Source of the DNA: Owenia fusiformis
Lineage: Eukaryota > Annelida > Polychaeta > Sabellida > Oweniidae
Direction of reading: 5' to 3'
Assembly (NCBI GenBank): GCA_903813345.2
Contig: CAIIXF020000012.1
Coordinates: 24,380,184-24,444,183 of the forward strand
DNA: 64,000 bases
How positions within the stretch are numbered: the stretch's first letter is position 1; every line of letters starts with the position of its first letter. Of this stretch, positions 10,515 to 21,866 are shown in pieces. A program made the position numbers and the translations under genes. The notes below the pieces were generated by a model that worked only from the letters and a program-made list of their open reading frames with translations, searched no databases and was not told the DNA's origin.

Positions 10515-13207
10515 TGACGATTCATCTCCAATCAACTAAGACTAGAACTTTGATGATTTACTTCTCCAAAACATTTCAGAAGAGAACCTAACGCCTCTGG
10601 CCATGTATGTGTTGGAATGTAAGCAAATGCCGGAGGCAAAGTTTACGTCGGAAAGAAACTATCCATTAGTTAGAATATTAAATACATGGATCAATGAATT
10701 ACAACTTACAATTTATGCTGTGTCAAAAACAAATTGAAAACAAATTGAAAATAGAAATCCTTTTTTTAAGTGGAAAGACTTACCATTTACTTTTTAAGTA
10801 TTTCCCATGGTTCATAATTCACTTGAGAATTTTCTTGAATCCACAGAAGCAAACCTCAACAATCTTCATTTTTATCATAATCCAAACTTCCGTCCAAACT
10901 GTTCATGTTATTCACCAATTCACTTTATTAAAATAATATCCAAAATATTTATTCATAACAGATCTTCAAGTTGTAACTAATACATCTGGTATTATGTAAA
11001 GACAAGACATACTTCTAACATTGCAGTCAACATCATTCCCTTCCAATATCTCTACATGTGTATCAATAGGTTAAAGGCACATATTCCAAACAAACAAGTA
11101 ATCAATATTACAAATTCCATTGCAGTAAGTGCTTTTAGAAACACACCTATACCGAGTAATGTTCTTTGAGGAATTACCTAAATAAAACAGCTTGATCAAT
11201 ATGACATTTATATGTGAAATTGACACCATAAGTTGAATATTCAAGCAAATAAACAATACAATAAGGCATGAACAACCCACAATGTCACTATGTGCACTGG
11301 TTACATATGTGTAACAAGTGTTACAGATACCAAACACTGACGCAAAACGCCAGTCACAAAAATTGTTGGCTATAGCAAATGTTCAATCAAGGCTTAGTGG
11401 AGATAAATTACATTCCATTTTCCATACAATTAGGCATGAACAAGCCACTATGTCGACATGGTAGGACATGTGTAACATGTGTTACAGATACTAAACAATG
11501 ACACTAATGCCAAACACCAGTTACAAAAGATGGGGGCTATAACTAATGTCCCACCAGTGTTAGGTGGCGACATTAAAACATATCATATTCCTCTTAGTAC
11601 GCTGTGATGGGACATTGTACGCAAACAAGACCCTTTAACTTTAATAACCAATAGAACAAAAGCATTTTAACGATTACAAGTAAGAACACATAGCTGATAA
11701 TTACAGGTGAGCGATTGCAAATAGGTTTTGTACCTGGCCATTGTTTATCAGCGAAGGTAAATAATTACCAATAGTATGCAATACAAAATCAATTTTTTTC
11801 TTAATGACTCTTGGGTTCCTATACATCAAGTCTTAATTATGTTCAATGTTTTTCCATTCACTAAGGGCAAAAGGATTATTTGTATAAAAGTAAGAGACAT
11901 CCTGTGTGATTACATTACCCAAGCACTTAAAAATTAATCATTGTTGACAAAAATGTTTTTGAACAGGTTTATATATAATATACAACTTAGCCTTTTTATA
12001 TATGATATATGCCTTTATTCCATGATGGTGAAATTCCCTGCAATCTGATTGGTCCACGTGACTTAAATATATCCTGTATTTACACACACTCTCAACTTAG
12101 CTTTGGATACAGAGTGAAAAATGACGTCACCGTTGGGATACGGTTCAGTGTTACCTTACACATACTGAGTAGTATAAAATCAAATCCTTGAGAAGATTAA
12201 ACCAGGTCTACAAAAATTGTTCATTGACATCTTCTTGATTATAATTGGTTATTATTCAATTCAATATTTAACAAAGAAACGTGCTGCCATCTTTTGACAA
12301 CCATAAATGCCATTTGATTTTAAAGGTTTGATTTATAATGTATATTTTTGCCCTAGCACATAGGTGTAACTAACTATGGGACAGGCGAGGCAAGTGCCTC
12401 ACCAGAATTTTACACAATATCACTCTACTATACCTAACCCCTAGAAATGCATAAGACATTCTGTTTGCCTAATTGTATTGTTTAGTATATTTTTGAAAGT
12501 ACCTTATCAACATCTGACAGTCATCCAATAAACCATTCATAAGCAACAGACACATAAAAAACAAATAACATAATCGTTACTGATAAGCCAGATGGGTTGC
12601 TCATGAACACCAAATGCAAGGTATAGTAGAGTGAATATATTTTAGCCATCTTGTCACATATGAACCTTTTCAGTCTTCTGCCTTGCTTATATTTTGGTCT
12701 TATTTCATGCCCCCCCCCCCCACTACTTCAACAAGTTGAAGTGGATAGGGGAGTTGGGTCCAAGGTCTTGGATCCTTGCTACCCCCTTCAGTGGAGTAGG
12801 AACAATGTACGCCAATACGCCAAAGCGTACTGTTGAAAAGTGAGGTTTTGTTTTTCCTTAAAACATTCCGAACCATTTTCAGTTAAAATATAATCTTTAC
12901 ATGTGTATATTTTAATAATTTCCCATTAATTGAGATTTGTTATCTGATTATTGCCGATTGTAATCTGGTGTATGGTTTTACCGATGTGAAAATTGGGCAT
13001 CTTATATAAGTATAGAGAAAATAAACATTTTTTAGAAAAGCAACAACGAGAGTTCTGTAGAGAGTTTTCCACCTTGATTTTGAATGAAAAACATTTTAAG
13101 CACATTATTACAAAGGTATTACCATAAAAATGATGTTTTACAAACATAAAATAGGAGTTTTGATTTGAAAGGTTTGCAGTTTGTTTAAGTGTATACTTGC
13201 CCTAGAT
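10515..13207. other. Gene-free stretch with a local duplication
   Basis: 11265-11430 and 11435-11600 are two diverged copies of a roughly 170-bp block sharing GGCATGAACAA, GTGTTACAGATAC and CAAACA(C)...CCAGT. A C-run lies near 12710. I saw no supported exon. The part nearest 13208 may be 3' UTR of the minus-strand gene. Confidence 0.5.
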
Positions 13208-14329
13208 TTAGACATTGCCATGTATTAGCCTTGAATATACAACATGTGCTACACCAGAGATTAAAGAATTGTTCATGAACTCTAAAACAACTTGAATGAA
13301 AGAATACATGTCAGAGTCAGCACATAACTGGCCACTAGATTTATTCGAATCATTCAACTTGTCAATTTTGTGTCGTTTTGTCGATGGTTCATGCACAATA
13401 GTCTCTTCCTGCGTGATAGTTTCTTCCTGGATTTGTACAGTTTGTTGAGTAACAGATTCTTCCTGATAATTTGCATCAGATTTGAAGCTAGAATTTTGAA
13501 CATTAGTTTCTTCCTGTGTATTCCTTTGGTGTCCTAGCCAATTAACTAACAGCACCTGCATGCATTCTGGGAACAGTTCCTCCACTAATGACTGAGGGGG
13601 AGGCAAGTCATTAATACTCTGTATATGCTCCAATTTAAACCTCTCAACGTTAGAAAAAATATCTTTTCTCAACTCATGAAACTCTTTCCCTAGCCATTCA
13701 CTCACTATACTGAGCAAAACACATTTTTTCTGTGGCAAATCAAAGCCATTACGAAATTTTTTCATTGACTTTTTATCATGACGGATTGAGCAGAATCTTG
13801 TTAGAAGTTCATATGGAAATGTATGTGCATCACTTAGTATATCCTCAGAAAATGACTTGATTAAAATTAATAAATTTTCGAGATGTTGTTTTTTAGATTG
13901 GTCAGTAGTGACCTCCTTTCTCCTGAGTATGTTATGGATGTATTTCTGCATGTGTGATAAATGAAATGACAGAAATTGATCCACATGTTTTTTATCTTTA
14001 TCAATATATTCACGCTGAGTATCAATTGGTTCTTCATGTACCTCAACATTGTTACTTTCAATTTGTGATGTAGGTGCGTTTCTTTGAGCAACATTGGCAT
14101 TCTCTAAAGTTCTTGTTACCATGGATGATTCCTCAGTCACTATGGAAACTGTTCTTTGAGCTTGTACTACAGCAACAGTATCTAACATCTCTAACGGCAA
14201 TTCTGGTGTTATGTTAATGACATTAGAGTCAAGAGTCATTTGGTTGCTATGGTATTTAAGATCTAAATACCAATTTGCTGTAATGGCACCCTCTAGTGGA
14301 GGATCAGAAAACCTTGCTAACCAAACATC
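13208..14329 (-). CDS. Terminal exon of an unrecognised multi-exon gene
   Basis: The exon has 373 codons plus stop and starts after the acceptor TTCTGATTCCAG at 14330-14331, phase 0. It opens with an ordered segment (DVWLARFSDPPLEGAITANW) that continues from the previous exon. An acidic, low-complexity linker follows, then a helical region (about residues 150-270 of the exon product) with HDKKSMKKFRNGFDLPQKK, ISEWLG-like and ECMQVLLVNWLG segments. Glu/Gln-rich imperfect repeats (QEE) come next, and an ordered tail (SFIQVVLEFMNNSLISGVAH) ends the protein. The mix of conserved-looking blocks and linkers argues for a real gene. I do not recognise the family and assign no function. The methionine about 30 codons into the exon is unlikely to be the true start, because the splice-linked upstream exons keep the frame. 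Confidence 0.8.
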   Translation of the reverse strand, partial: DVWLARFSDPPLEGAITANWYLDLKYHSNQMTLDSNVINITPELPLEMLDTVAVVQAQRTVSIVTEESSMVTRTLENANVAQRNAPTSQIESNNVEVHEEPIDTQREYIDKDKKHVDQFLSFHLSHMQKYIHNILRRKEVTTDQSKKQHLENLLILIKSFSEDILSDAHTFPYELLTRFCSIRHDKKSMKKFRNGFDLPQKKCVLLSIVSEWLGKEFHELRKDIFSNVERFKLEHIQSINDLPPPQSLVEELFPECMQVLLVNWLGHQRNTQEETNVQNSSFKSDANYQEESVTQQTVQIQEETITQEETIVHEPSTKRHKIDKLNDSNKSSGQLCADSDMYSFIQVVLEFMNNSLISGVAHVVYSRLIHGNV

Positions 14330-14452
14330 CTGGAATCAGAAATAAATTAAGTTTTACTCAGGATTATTTAAAAGAAATACACTATTATCAAAGGAGTGAA
14401 TATCATCTGGTAATATTTCTGTTTAATTATATCTGTATTTTGGCACTTTTAC

Positions 14453-14574
14453 CTTGAAATATGTGAGGTATATTCTTTGTGTTTCTTTACTGTGATATCT
14501 AAATACTGCATTAAAGACCCCTTGAATACTGTACATATAGAAACCAGTAGAACGAACTCCTTCAATATTAGCAC
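14453..14574 (-). CDS. Internal exon of the same unrecognised gene
   Basis: This 122-nt exon lies between the acceptor TTTCTTTCCTTCCAG and the donor AAG|GTAAAAGT. It encodes two bases completing a Gly codon, then ANIEGVRSTGFYMYSIQGVF and NAVFRYHSKETQRIYLTYFK. It ends in phase 0, matching the start of the terminal exon. Aromatic-rich, globular-looking sequence. Confidence 0.8.
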
Positions 14575-14616
14575 CTGGAAGGAAAGAAAATTAATATTTA
14601 TGCATAACAACATGAA

Positions 14617-14751
14617 AGGCATTAACATGCAAAATGTCATCACCTGCCATTTGTGACAGACTTTGACCACCCGACACCAAATGACAGAACACCATCCACA
14701 AAAAGATGGAGAATGTAAAAATATGTCACCACGTCTGGAAATGACATAAAA
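14617..14751. repeat. Dispersed repeat, copy of an ATGTCACCACC family
   Basis: Begins GGCATTAACATGCAAAATGT and carries ATATGTCACCAC and GACATAA near its end. The same start recurs at 15797 and 25934, each followed by an ATGTCACCACCT block. It lies in an intron of the minus-strand gene. Confidence 0.6.
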
Positions 14752-15270
14752 AATGATCATAGAATCATAGATTCAGATCTATGGGGGTGACAAAATTAAA
14801 AGCAACATGTACAATTGACCTACCAATCTATTCCTTATGATCTCAAATACGATATCTCCCAAGAGTCACGATATGTTATAAATTGGTTTATAAATTAGTT
14901 ATAATGGATGTGCAAAAATGGGTGAAAAATGTTTAAATTCTCCAAAACAATAAGAATGGTTACCAGAAATAGAAAAATAATACATTATTGTAAAAATCTT
15001 TAGTTTTCCTGAAATAAAGTGTGCACTGTTTTTTTTAGAAAATAGACATGAAAAGGAGTGACATAAACCAGAAATATTCTAAAACTGAAACAATATTTTG
15101 TTAGGCTGCTTGCTAGATCTCATCTGATTCTCTCTTTAACTTGGAATCAAGGCTTGGTATAACTGATCGACTTGCCAAGTTCAGTTAGCTTGGTATTACA
15201 CTTAGGCCTGGTATAATTGACTCGCCATGTTGAGTTAACTTAGTTACAAGGCCTGTTATAATAAACTCAC

Positions 15271-15397
15271 CTTGTACACTTAATTTGGTCGCAAGTCCTT
15301 CCTTGGTGAACCTCTGATGTATACGCCCATGGTTCTTTGAATCTTGGTCACACCCAGCCAGGACATCAGCACCAAGGAATAAAGGTATATCTCCATC
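15271..15397 (-). CDS. Internal exon whose 5' edge is tandemly duplicated
   Basis: This 127-nt exon runs from the acceptor AATGTTGTAG to the donor CAAG|GTGAGT. It encodes DGDIPLFLGADVLAGCDQDS then KNHGRIHQRFTKEGLATKLS-VQ, plus the first base of a Gly codon that the next exon completes. The first 41 nt of the exon and its acceptor are part of a 96-bp unit repeated four times (15357-15725). Copies 2-4 lie in the upstream intron and would reach an in-frame TAA or TGA if used as the exon. Confidence 0.75.
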
Positions 15398-15725
15398 CTA
15401 CAACATTGATATGGAAATGCAGGTTTTCATTAATGTTAATAATCAATGTCCTGCCAGGACATCAGCACCAAGGAATAAAGGTATATCTCCATTCTACAAC
15501 ATTGATATGGAAATGCAGGTTTTCATTAATGTCAATAATTAATGTCCTGCCAGGACATCAGCACCAAGGAATAAAGGTATATCTCCATTCTACAACATTG
15601 ATATGGAAATGCAGGTTTTCATTAATGTCAATAATTAATGTCCTGCCAGGACATCAGCACCAAGGAATAAAGGTATATCTCCATTCTACAACATTGATAT
15701 GGAAATGCAGGTTTTCATTAATGCC
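15357..15725. repeat. Four-copy 96-bp tandem repeat spanning an exon edge
   Basis: GCCAGGACATCAGCACCAAG starts at 15357, 15453, 15549 and 15645, an exact 96-bp period. Copies 2-4 are nearly identical to each other; copy 1 differs at the splice junction (CATCCTAC rather than CATTCTAC on the plus strand). Because 96 is divisible by 3, the plus strand shows an artefactual open frame of 32-residue repeats. Confidence 0.95.
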
Positions 15726-15796
15726 CTACTTAAACTAGACGTTAATCAATTCAGCAAAGCCATTAAGGAAACAAATGATGATATCTAATAATAACG

Positions 15797-15895
15797 AGGC
15801 ATTAACATGCAAAATGTCACCACCTGCAATTTGTCACACTGAATGTCAATCATCAACTGCCACCACAAAAAAAGTTGGAGACCATAACATATTGG
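15797..15895. repeat. Dispersed repeat, copy of the ATGTCACCACC family
   Basis: Begins AGGCATTAACATGCAAAATG, carries TCACCACCTGCAATTTGT, and ends GGAGACCATAACATATTGG. The same end block occurs at about 27410-27430. Confidence 0.65.
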
Positions 15896-16178
15896 ATGAA
15901 TATTAACAACATTTTAGGAATTAACTTTAGAAATGATCCCCAGTCATTACTCATAACTGCTTTATGGGTTATAATCTGATGATGAGGTAGCACTCTACTA
16001 ATGTGTCAAGTATATTATATCCCCGGGGGGTTCACTGTATAAAAACCTTGACGGGGGTCTTGGGCACACATGGGGTACCTTTCCAGCATATGAACATATT
16101 CTCAGATTTATTGAATTACATGTATGTCTATAGAAATACTTTTATTTTTGGAATGTGGATTGTCCAATCAATGCATAC

Positions 16179-16339
16179 CTGGCAAATATCAGCAGAGTGT
16201 GATGCATGTATGATATCAGGAAGACGAAGGTACAGACATCTGATGTTTAGTTTATCTTCAAGTTTAAACATACATGGCTTTACCTCCATGGTCCTTCCGG
16301 CCCTAACTATAGCTGCATGTACTTTACAGCATGTTATAT
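16179..16339 (-). CDS. Internal exon of the unrecognised gene
   Basis: This 161-nt exon runs from the acceptor TTTGATTTTAG to the donor CCAG|GTATGC. It consists of two bases plus 53 codons. The product includes ITCCKVHAAIVRAGRTMEVK and NIRCLYLRLPDIIHASHSAD. It ends in phase 0, matching the next exon (15397). The open frame, codon-like sequence and phase agreement support it. Confidence 0.7.
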
Positions 16340-16561
16340 CTAAAATCAAAGAAAAAAAATAAAGATACGAGACTCTTAATTTCTAATCAGTAGCAACAGA
16401 TTCTATCTACAGTAACAGTACTGCAGGCCCGTAGCCAGGATTTGCCAAGGGAGTTCACAATTTCAGGGGGTTCACTTTTGACAATTTTGGTCCAAAGATG
16501 GCCAAAATCACTTAAAAAGTGCTCAAAATGGTGAAAACTGCATGACTTAAATGAATCTTTG

Positions 16562-16630
16562 ACCAGGGGAGGGGGGGGGGGGCATTCTCATACCAGATCC
16601 TAAAATTTGGGTGCCCCCCCCCCCCCTGGG
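16562..16630. repeat. Poly-G / poly-C inverted tract
   Basis: A G-run (about 16568-16582) and a C-run (about 16614-16626), both flanked by CCAGGGG/CCTGGG, form an imperfect hairpin. The tract is intronic and could cause assembly or polymerase problems. Confidence 0.7.
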
Positions 16631-16973
16631 TATATACTGTATCTTACTCCATACCACACAGTGGACACAGGTTTAGACAGTGGGAGTGTCAATCATCTTG
16701 TATTAACATGTAGGTAGGAAACATTCTACAGGTATAAGTTACACAGTATCAACTAGGGGGGTATATATATCTAAACCTTAGTCATTGACCTGATAGAACA
16801 TATTAGATGGAAAAGAGACCTGATGTCTAGGCATTTTGAACTAAAATGAAGATGTTTTACCAAAGAATTGCAGACATACCAGTGGATCAGAGGACAAACT
16901 AAACTAAATAACTGTCATTTGATATTGTATCAATTTTGTATTACATGTATATTGTATATGTATTTATACTCAC

Positions 16974-16999
16974 AGGTGTGGGTAGAAATAAAATCTAAA
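16974..16999 (-). CDS. Tentative 26-nt microexon
   Basis: The segment lies between a TTTTCAG acceptor and a GTGAGT donor. It has one base, eight codons (LDFISTHT) and one base. This is exactly the phase needed to join the 18195 exon (two bases left over) to the 16339 exon (needs one). The phase fit is the main evidence; a sequence this short can occur by chance. Confidence 0.3.
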
Positions 17000-17260
17000 C
17001 TGAAAACTGAAAACATCATTTTGTAAATATGAAAAAGAAATAGGACAGAACTGATGAGACAGTTGTATTTGAAGATGAAATATCGAGAAATTTATATGTT
17101 CAAGAAAGGTAGCTTTTGTTGTTTCATCGGCTTTCAACTAATTGAAAGCCGGATGGTTGTTTCAATTCCATGTTTACAGAATGAGACTCACAATCATGGT
17201 TGCGGTGCACTGAGTGCCTAAAAGTACCTAATGTATATGGACAATACATACATACATGTA

Positions 17261-17536
17261 GTTCAACAAGTTAAACCCAATACCACGGCTTTAATTTATT
17301 AATCTGAGTATTCTTGTTGCCGTGGTTAGGTTTAACTTCTATGCTATGCTTTCATTGGTTGCAAATTCTCACCATCAGTTATTAATAAAACGCGCATGTA
17401 ATTCCATGCGCTGAAATAGGCCATCATTAAATTTTTTGCTTCAAGGGCCGAATAGGCACGGACGTTAAACCTCGGGTGGGCCACAAGATATGTCAGATAA
17501 GAAATAAGCCCCAGACTAGGTTTAACTTGTTAAACT
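17261..17536. mobile_element. Candidate small inverted-repeat element
   Basis: GTTCAACAAGTTAAACC at the left is mirrored by GGTTTAACTTGTTAAAC at the right. An inner inverted pair (TACCACGG / CCGTGGTTA) lies near 17281-17325. It is intronic, and no clear target duplication is seen. Confidence 0.5.
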
Positions 17537-18194
17537 AACATACATGTAGATTGTAGACTTTCAAGAGATCCAACTAGGCATTCATCGCCTCCCTGCCCTC
17601 CAAGTTCAAATTAAAATATTTTACCTATGTGGGGAGTAAAGCTAATATGTGCATATATATTATTACTTGAGTCTCTAGCCATAGCGCTATAGCGATTTAG
17701 TCAAGATGACCCTGTTGTCAAATATTTCTTTCAGTTTTATTTTAATTCTTTTGTGAATAAATATCCTGTGAAGTAGACGAATGTATGAACTAGGACTGTG
17801 TGTAAAGATCAATGAAGGTGAGTTTATTATGTTTACATCAATAAAAATAAGACCGCTTGGCAATTGAAGGCAATTGATGGCCACACTCAGTGGCCATAGA
17901 ATATGGTAAAGTGGCCATAGCATATGGTAAATATATTACACCATCATCAGGGAATCATTTATAACGATACAACTCCCAGCGTACTGACAATGACATTATT
18001 GGTGGGTGATAATTGAGAATAGACTAACAAAAAATTTCAAAAAAGTAATTGTGAATGACTTATGTCACCGTGACGCTTCTGTATGATTCAGTTATTTTAA
18101 ATTTCAAATGAGGTATTAGAGTGTACCTTTTGAACGAATTATCCTTGATTAAAATGGGACAACAGCCACAGGTTGTATGTAGGCTAAAACTTAC

Positions 18195-18317
18195 CGAAGT
18201 ACAAATTTATTGGTTTTATAAACATAAGTGGACAAAGCTCTTACATCTGGTGTTTTCCATTGGGGCTCTGTGTGTAAGTCAGTGGCAGCCAGACTTGGAG
18301 CAACTACCCTACATGTA
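18195..18317 (-). CDS. Probable upstream exon of the unrecognised gene
   Basis: This 123-nt exon runs from the acceptor TTTTCTCATACAG to the strong donor TTCG|GTAAGTTTTAG. Only one frame is open: one base, 40 codons (starting TCRVVAPSLAATDLHTEPQW, ending YVYKTNKFVL), and two bases. The previous exon must end with two bases. A 36-nt candidate at about 18781-18816 has that phase but is too short to trust. The gene's start was not found. Confidence 0.5.
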
Positions 18318-18539
18318 CTGTATGAGAAAAGACTCAGGCATCTTCAGCATTTTTCTTCTGACTAAAAGGGGAAAATAGGGGACATAAAACAATTGTGTCT
18401 TTTTCACAGGCCTTTTCATAAGGTAAACATGGTATCAGTGGCTGAGAGTAAACAAAATGTAAAATAAACAAATTTTAGGGGATATGGATCTGGTTTGAGT
18501 AAAAAAACAGTTAGTAGAAATAACTATAGTATACAGTAT

Positions 18540-18598
18540 AGTATACAGTATAGAGACTCTGACAATCATATATATACATATATATATATATTGCTACA
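18540..18598. repeat. Simple repeats: ACAGTATAGTAT and TA-rich
   Basis: Three tandem copies of about 11 bp (ACAGTATAGTAT) are followed by a short TATATA tract. Confidence 0.75.
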
Positions 18599-18902
18599 TG
18601 TCTCTGTGGGCCTAGAATAAACTATACATTGTACAGATTTTGACAAGGAGAAAATGCAAATGCCAAATATTCTAGATTTTTATTTGTTTGTACTAAACAT
18701 AGAATGTGATATTATATAGAACTTAGAAGCTATTCAAAAAGTAAAATACTGTTGTTGGAATGTAAGGCAATACAAAATACATACCAAATACTCTTCAATT
18801 GACAATGAATTGCTAGTTTACTGAAAATTCTAAAAATTTAACTTTCGTGAAATCCGCCATTTTGAAACCTGTCACATGTCAACAAGGTCAAAGGTCACGC
18901 TA

Positions 18903-19262
18903 CCATATATGGGACAGAATATCGGTGGTGCACTCTGGGAGCCAATCCTCCTTGTTTTCAAGGAGGATTGGCTCCCAGGATCGAAACTCGATATTTTCCA
19001 ACAATGAAATCGTCGAAATGTCGTTATTTTCTGAAATTATAACCAACTATAAATTCAAAATAAACAGTCCAAAAGATTCGAACCAATATCTCGATCATTT
19101 CTCCTGAGTTTTGGAATTTTTCGTTCGGAAACAATACCAAAATTCACGATTCAAATGCTGAAGTGAACAAAATGGTGGCTGTTTGAATTCAAATTTTGTA
19201 TCACGACATGCCCATATATGGGACAGAATATCGATGTTGCACTCTGGGAGCCAATCCTCCTT
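18903..19262. repeat. Duplicated block ending in GGAGGATTGG motif
   Basis: The block CATATATGGGACAGAATATC...GTTGCACTCTGGGAGCCAATCCTCCTTG occurs at about 18904-18955 and again at 19212-19263. In the first copy it continues into a perfect hairpin. Shorter GGAGGATTGG motifs recur near 27718 and 27946, so it is a dispersed family. Confidence 0.7.
18935..18978. repeat. Perfect 44-nt hairpin (20-bp stem, TTTT loop)
   Basis: CTGGGAGCCAATCCTCCTTG is followed by TTTT and its exact reverse complement. No mismatch is seen in the stem. Confidence 0.95.
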
Positions 19263-19742
19263 GTTGTTTTTAAATATTGGGAACCGGAACTTTACAATAA
19301 ATAATCGAACGCCAGAAATGATAGAATCACAGTGAGAATGTTCGGACTTTTTATAAGAAAGAATGACAGACGAAATGGAAAACGGCTACCGAATGATACA
19401 CATATCAGGCGAGTTTTATGTAAAAATAAGGAATTTAATGTCTAAAGAGGTATGAAGACAAATTATATACCAAATTAAATCTAGAGACTTCGTATTTAAT
19501 CTGGGCCTCAGTATTTAAGGATCTGATATTAATTTCTTCCAAATGTGCCTCCGTTGCTATGGAAACGGGACGCAAAAGCAACGCCCACTTTTCAAATCTC
19601 TTTATAAGTGGTAAATGCATTTTGGATTATAACTTTTTGTTTCCCAACCAATCTTAGGCCTACTTTAATTGGTATCAGAGGCACGCCCGGAGTCGTACAA
19701 AATGATGGAGGGGGGATTAGGCGATTTCTGCAAGAAAACTCA

Positions 19743-20847
19743 CATGGCGTAGAATAGGCCTAATGGAAATAACGTCACAACGCATGCGCGTAAATCGACA
19801 TTTCATGGTCCAAAGATTTCAATGGAGAGCAGTCTTCATCAAAATTTAAAATCTTAATAACTTTTTAGCAAATCATTTATTTTCTTAGGATTCAACGGAT
19901 CCTTATTAGACCCAACGAAGTGTTCATTTTGATATATAAAACAGCAAAATCCATCCACAGATCTTTCGGCCTTTTGATGATTTAATTTTCGGGATATTTT
20001 GCTAAAATCCCCCATTGGCCGCCATTATAAACTTTGAAAAAACCCAAATCCTCATCATTTCATATCATTCGTTAAGTGATCTAAACAACTCCAATCGCTT
20101 AGGATTCAACGGATTCTAAGAGATCAAAGCTCATACAATATATTGACAACCTCCGTTTCAATATTTACATGGCGTAGAATAATGGAAATAACGTCACAAC
20201 GCATGCGCGTAAATCGACATTTCATGGTCCAAAGATTTCAATGGAGAGCAGTCGTCATCAAAATTTGAAATCTTAATAACTTTTTAACAAATCATTTATT
20301 TTCTTAGGATTCAACGGATCCTTGTTAGACCCAACGAAGTGTTCATTTTGATATATAAAACAGCAAGATCCATCCACAGATCTTTCGGCCTTTTAATGAT
20401 TTACTTTTCGGGATATTTTGCTAAAATCCCCCATTGACCGCCATTATAAACTTTGAAAAAACCCAAAACCTCATCATTTCATACCATTCGTTAAGTGATC
20501 TAAACAACTCCAATCGCTTAGGATTCAACGGATTCGAAGAGATCAAAGCTAATACAATATGTTGACGATCCCCATTTCAATATTTGCCGCACAATCTTTC
20601 GGCCTTTTAGGTTATAAATTTGTCAATATTTTGATTTTCGTACATTAATGACGTACTTGGATTCCAGATTCATTGTCCCGGGATTCATGACGCTATTTCC
20701 ATTATTCTACGCCATGCCTGCATAATCTTTCGGCCTTTTAGGTTATAAATTTGTCAATATTTTGATTTTCGACCATCAATGACGTACTTGGATCCGAGAT
20801 TCATTGTCTCGGGATTCATGACGCTATTTCCATTATTCTACGCCATG
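19743..20847. mobile_element. Inverted-repeat element with both halves duplicated
   Basis: CATGGCGTAGAATAATGGAA begins the element (a short insertion interrupts it in the first copy) and its inverse TTCCATTATTCTACGCCATG ends it. The left half is present twice in tandem (19743-20167 and 20168-20586). The right half is also present twice (ending at 20716 and at 20847, a 131-bp period). CTTTCGGCCTTTT blocks recur throughout. No protein is encoded. Confidence 0.8.
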
Positions 20848-21861
20848 ACAAAGGAAGATTTATTTTTTCAAGAGAAAATTTACAACTGAATTGCCAAATG
20901 AATAGGCGCAGTGGCATGGCAAAATATGTTAGGTCATTTAGTATTTTTTTAACTGCCCTTCTAAGATCATGGGCTTTCAAAGCCCATGTAAGATATGAGA
21001 TCTATTAAAAAAGGCGCATCAGGCTAACGTGCTGAAAAGTCAATGTTTTTGCTATAAACCGGGCAACAATGGTCTACACGACCTGTAATAAATAGGTATA
21101 AAGGACGTTATTCAGGGGCGTAGGAAGGTGCAAATTCAACACTACGCCAAAAATATGAAAAAATTGTGTCAAATCTTTAATATCAAAACGCCTATTTTGT
21201 GTTCGTAAAACGTAATTTTTATGGTAATAGCCTTTCTAATGTACTTAAAATTTTCGAATGTTTTTCATCATATAAAATATCACCATGGAAAGCCGATAGT
21301 ATGATCAATAGAAGTCCGTGATCAATGATACAACCAACTCAATGTCTGCAACCTTTTTTATAACACTAATTCGCGGACCCCCCTCAACAAAGGTCAAAGT
21401 GACATTTTGTGGTAAATTGTTAATTTCCTTTCAAGATAATTAAATGTGCCCAAATGCTTTATTTCCTAATATAGTAATCTATTATCTTTCAAATGAAATA
21501 AAAATAAGGGTAATTGCTTTCCTAGAACTGAAATGTACTTTCGAAGATAGCAGGCATCACGAAAACTCATTGAAATCAATGGAACGCGTACTTAACTGAA
21601 TAATCAACAATTTCAAATTCAACTTGTTTCTGTCTTTATCATTCATATTTCAAGAAGTACCACAAATAACTATAACAATTAGGGATTTAGTAAAATAATA
21701 GATAAATGCTGACTTATTATTGTTTCAATATAATTTCCTGATTTTCGCTAGCAACCACATAGCAACGGATATAAATTGAATTGGTGAAATTGAAAAATCG
21801 GGGGTAGGGGAAAATAAAAAACTACATCTTAAATTGGGAGAGGTTTATGATTATAATTCTG
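20848..21861. other. Gene-free stretch, nothing recognised
   Basis: AT-rich, without supported exon or clear repeat. Confidence 0.5.
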
Positions 21862-21866
21862 GTACC

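Noticed and set aside
15337-15738. 133-codon plus-strand frame with 32-residue repeats
   Set aside because: It is the 96-bp tandem repeat read in frame. The supported exon is on the other strand.
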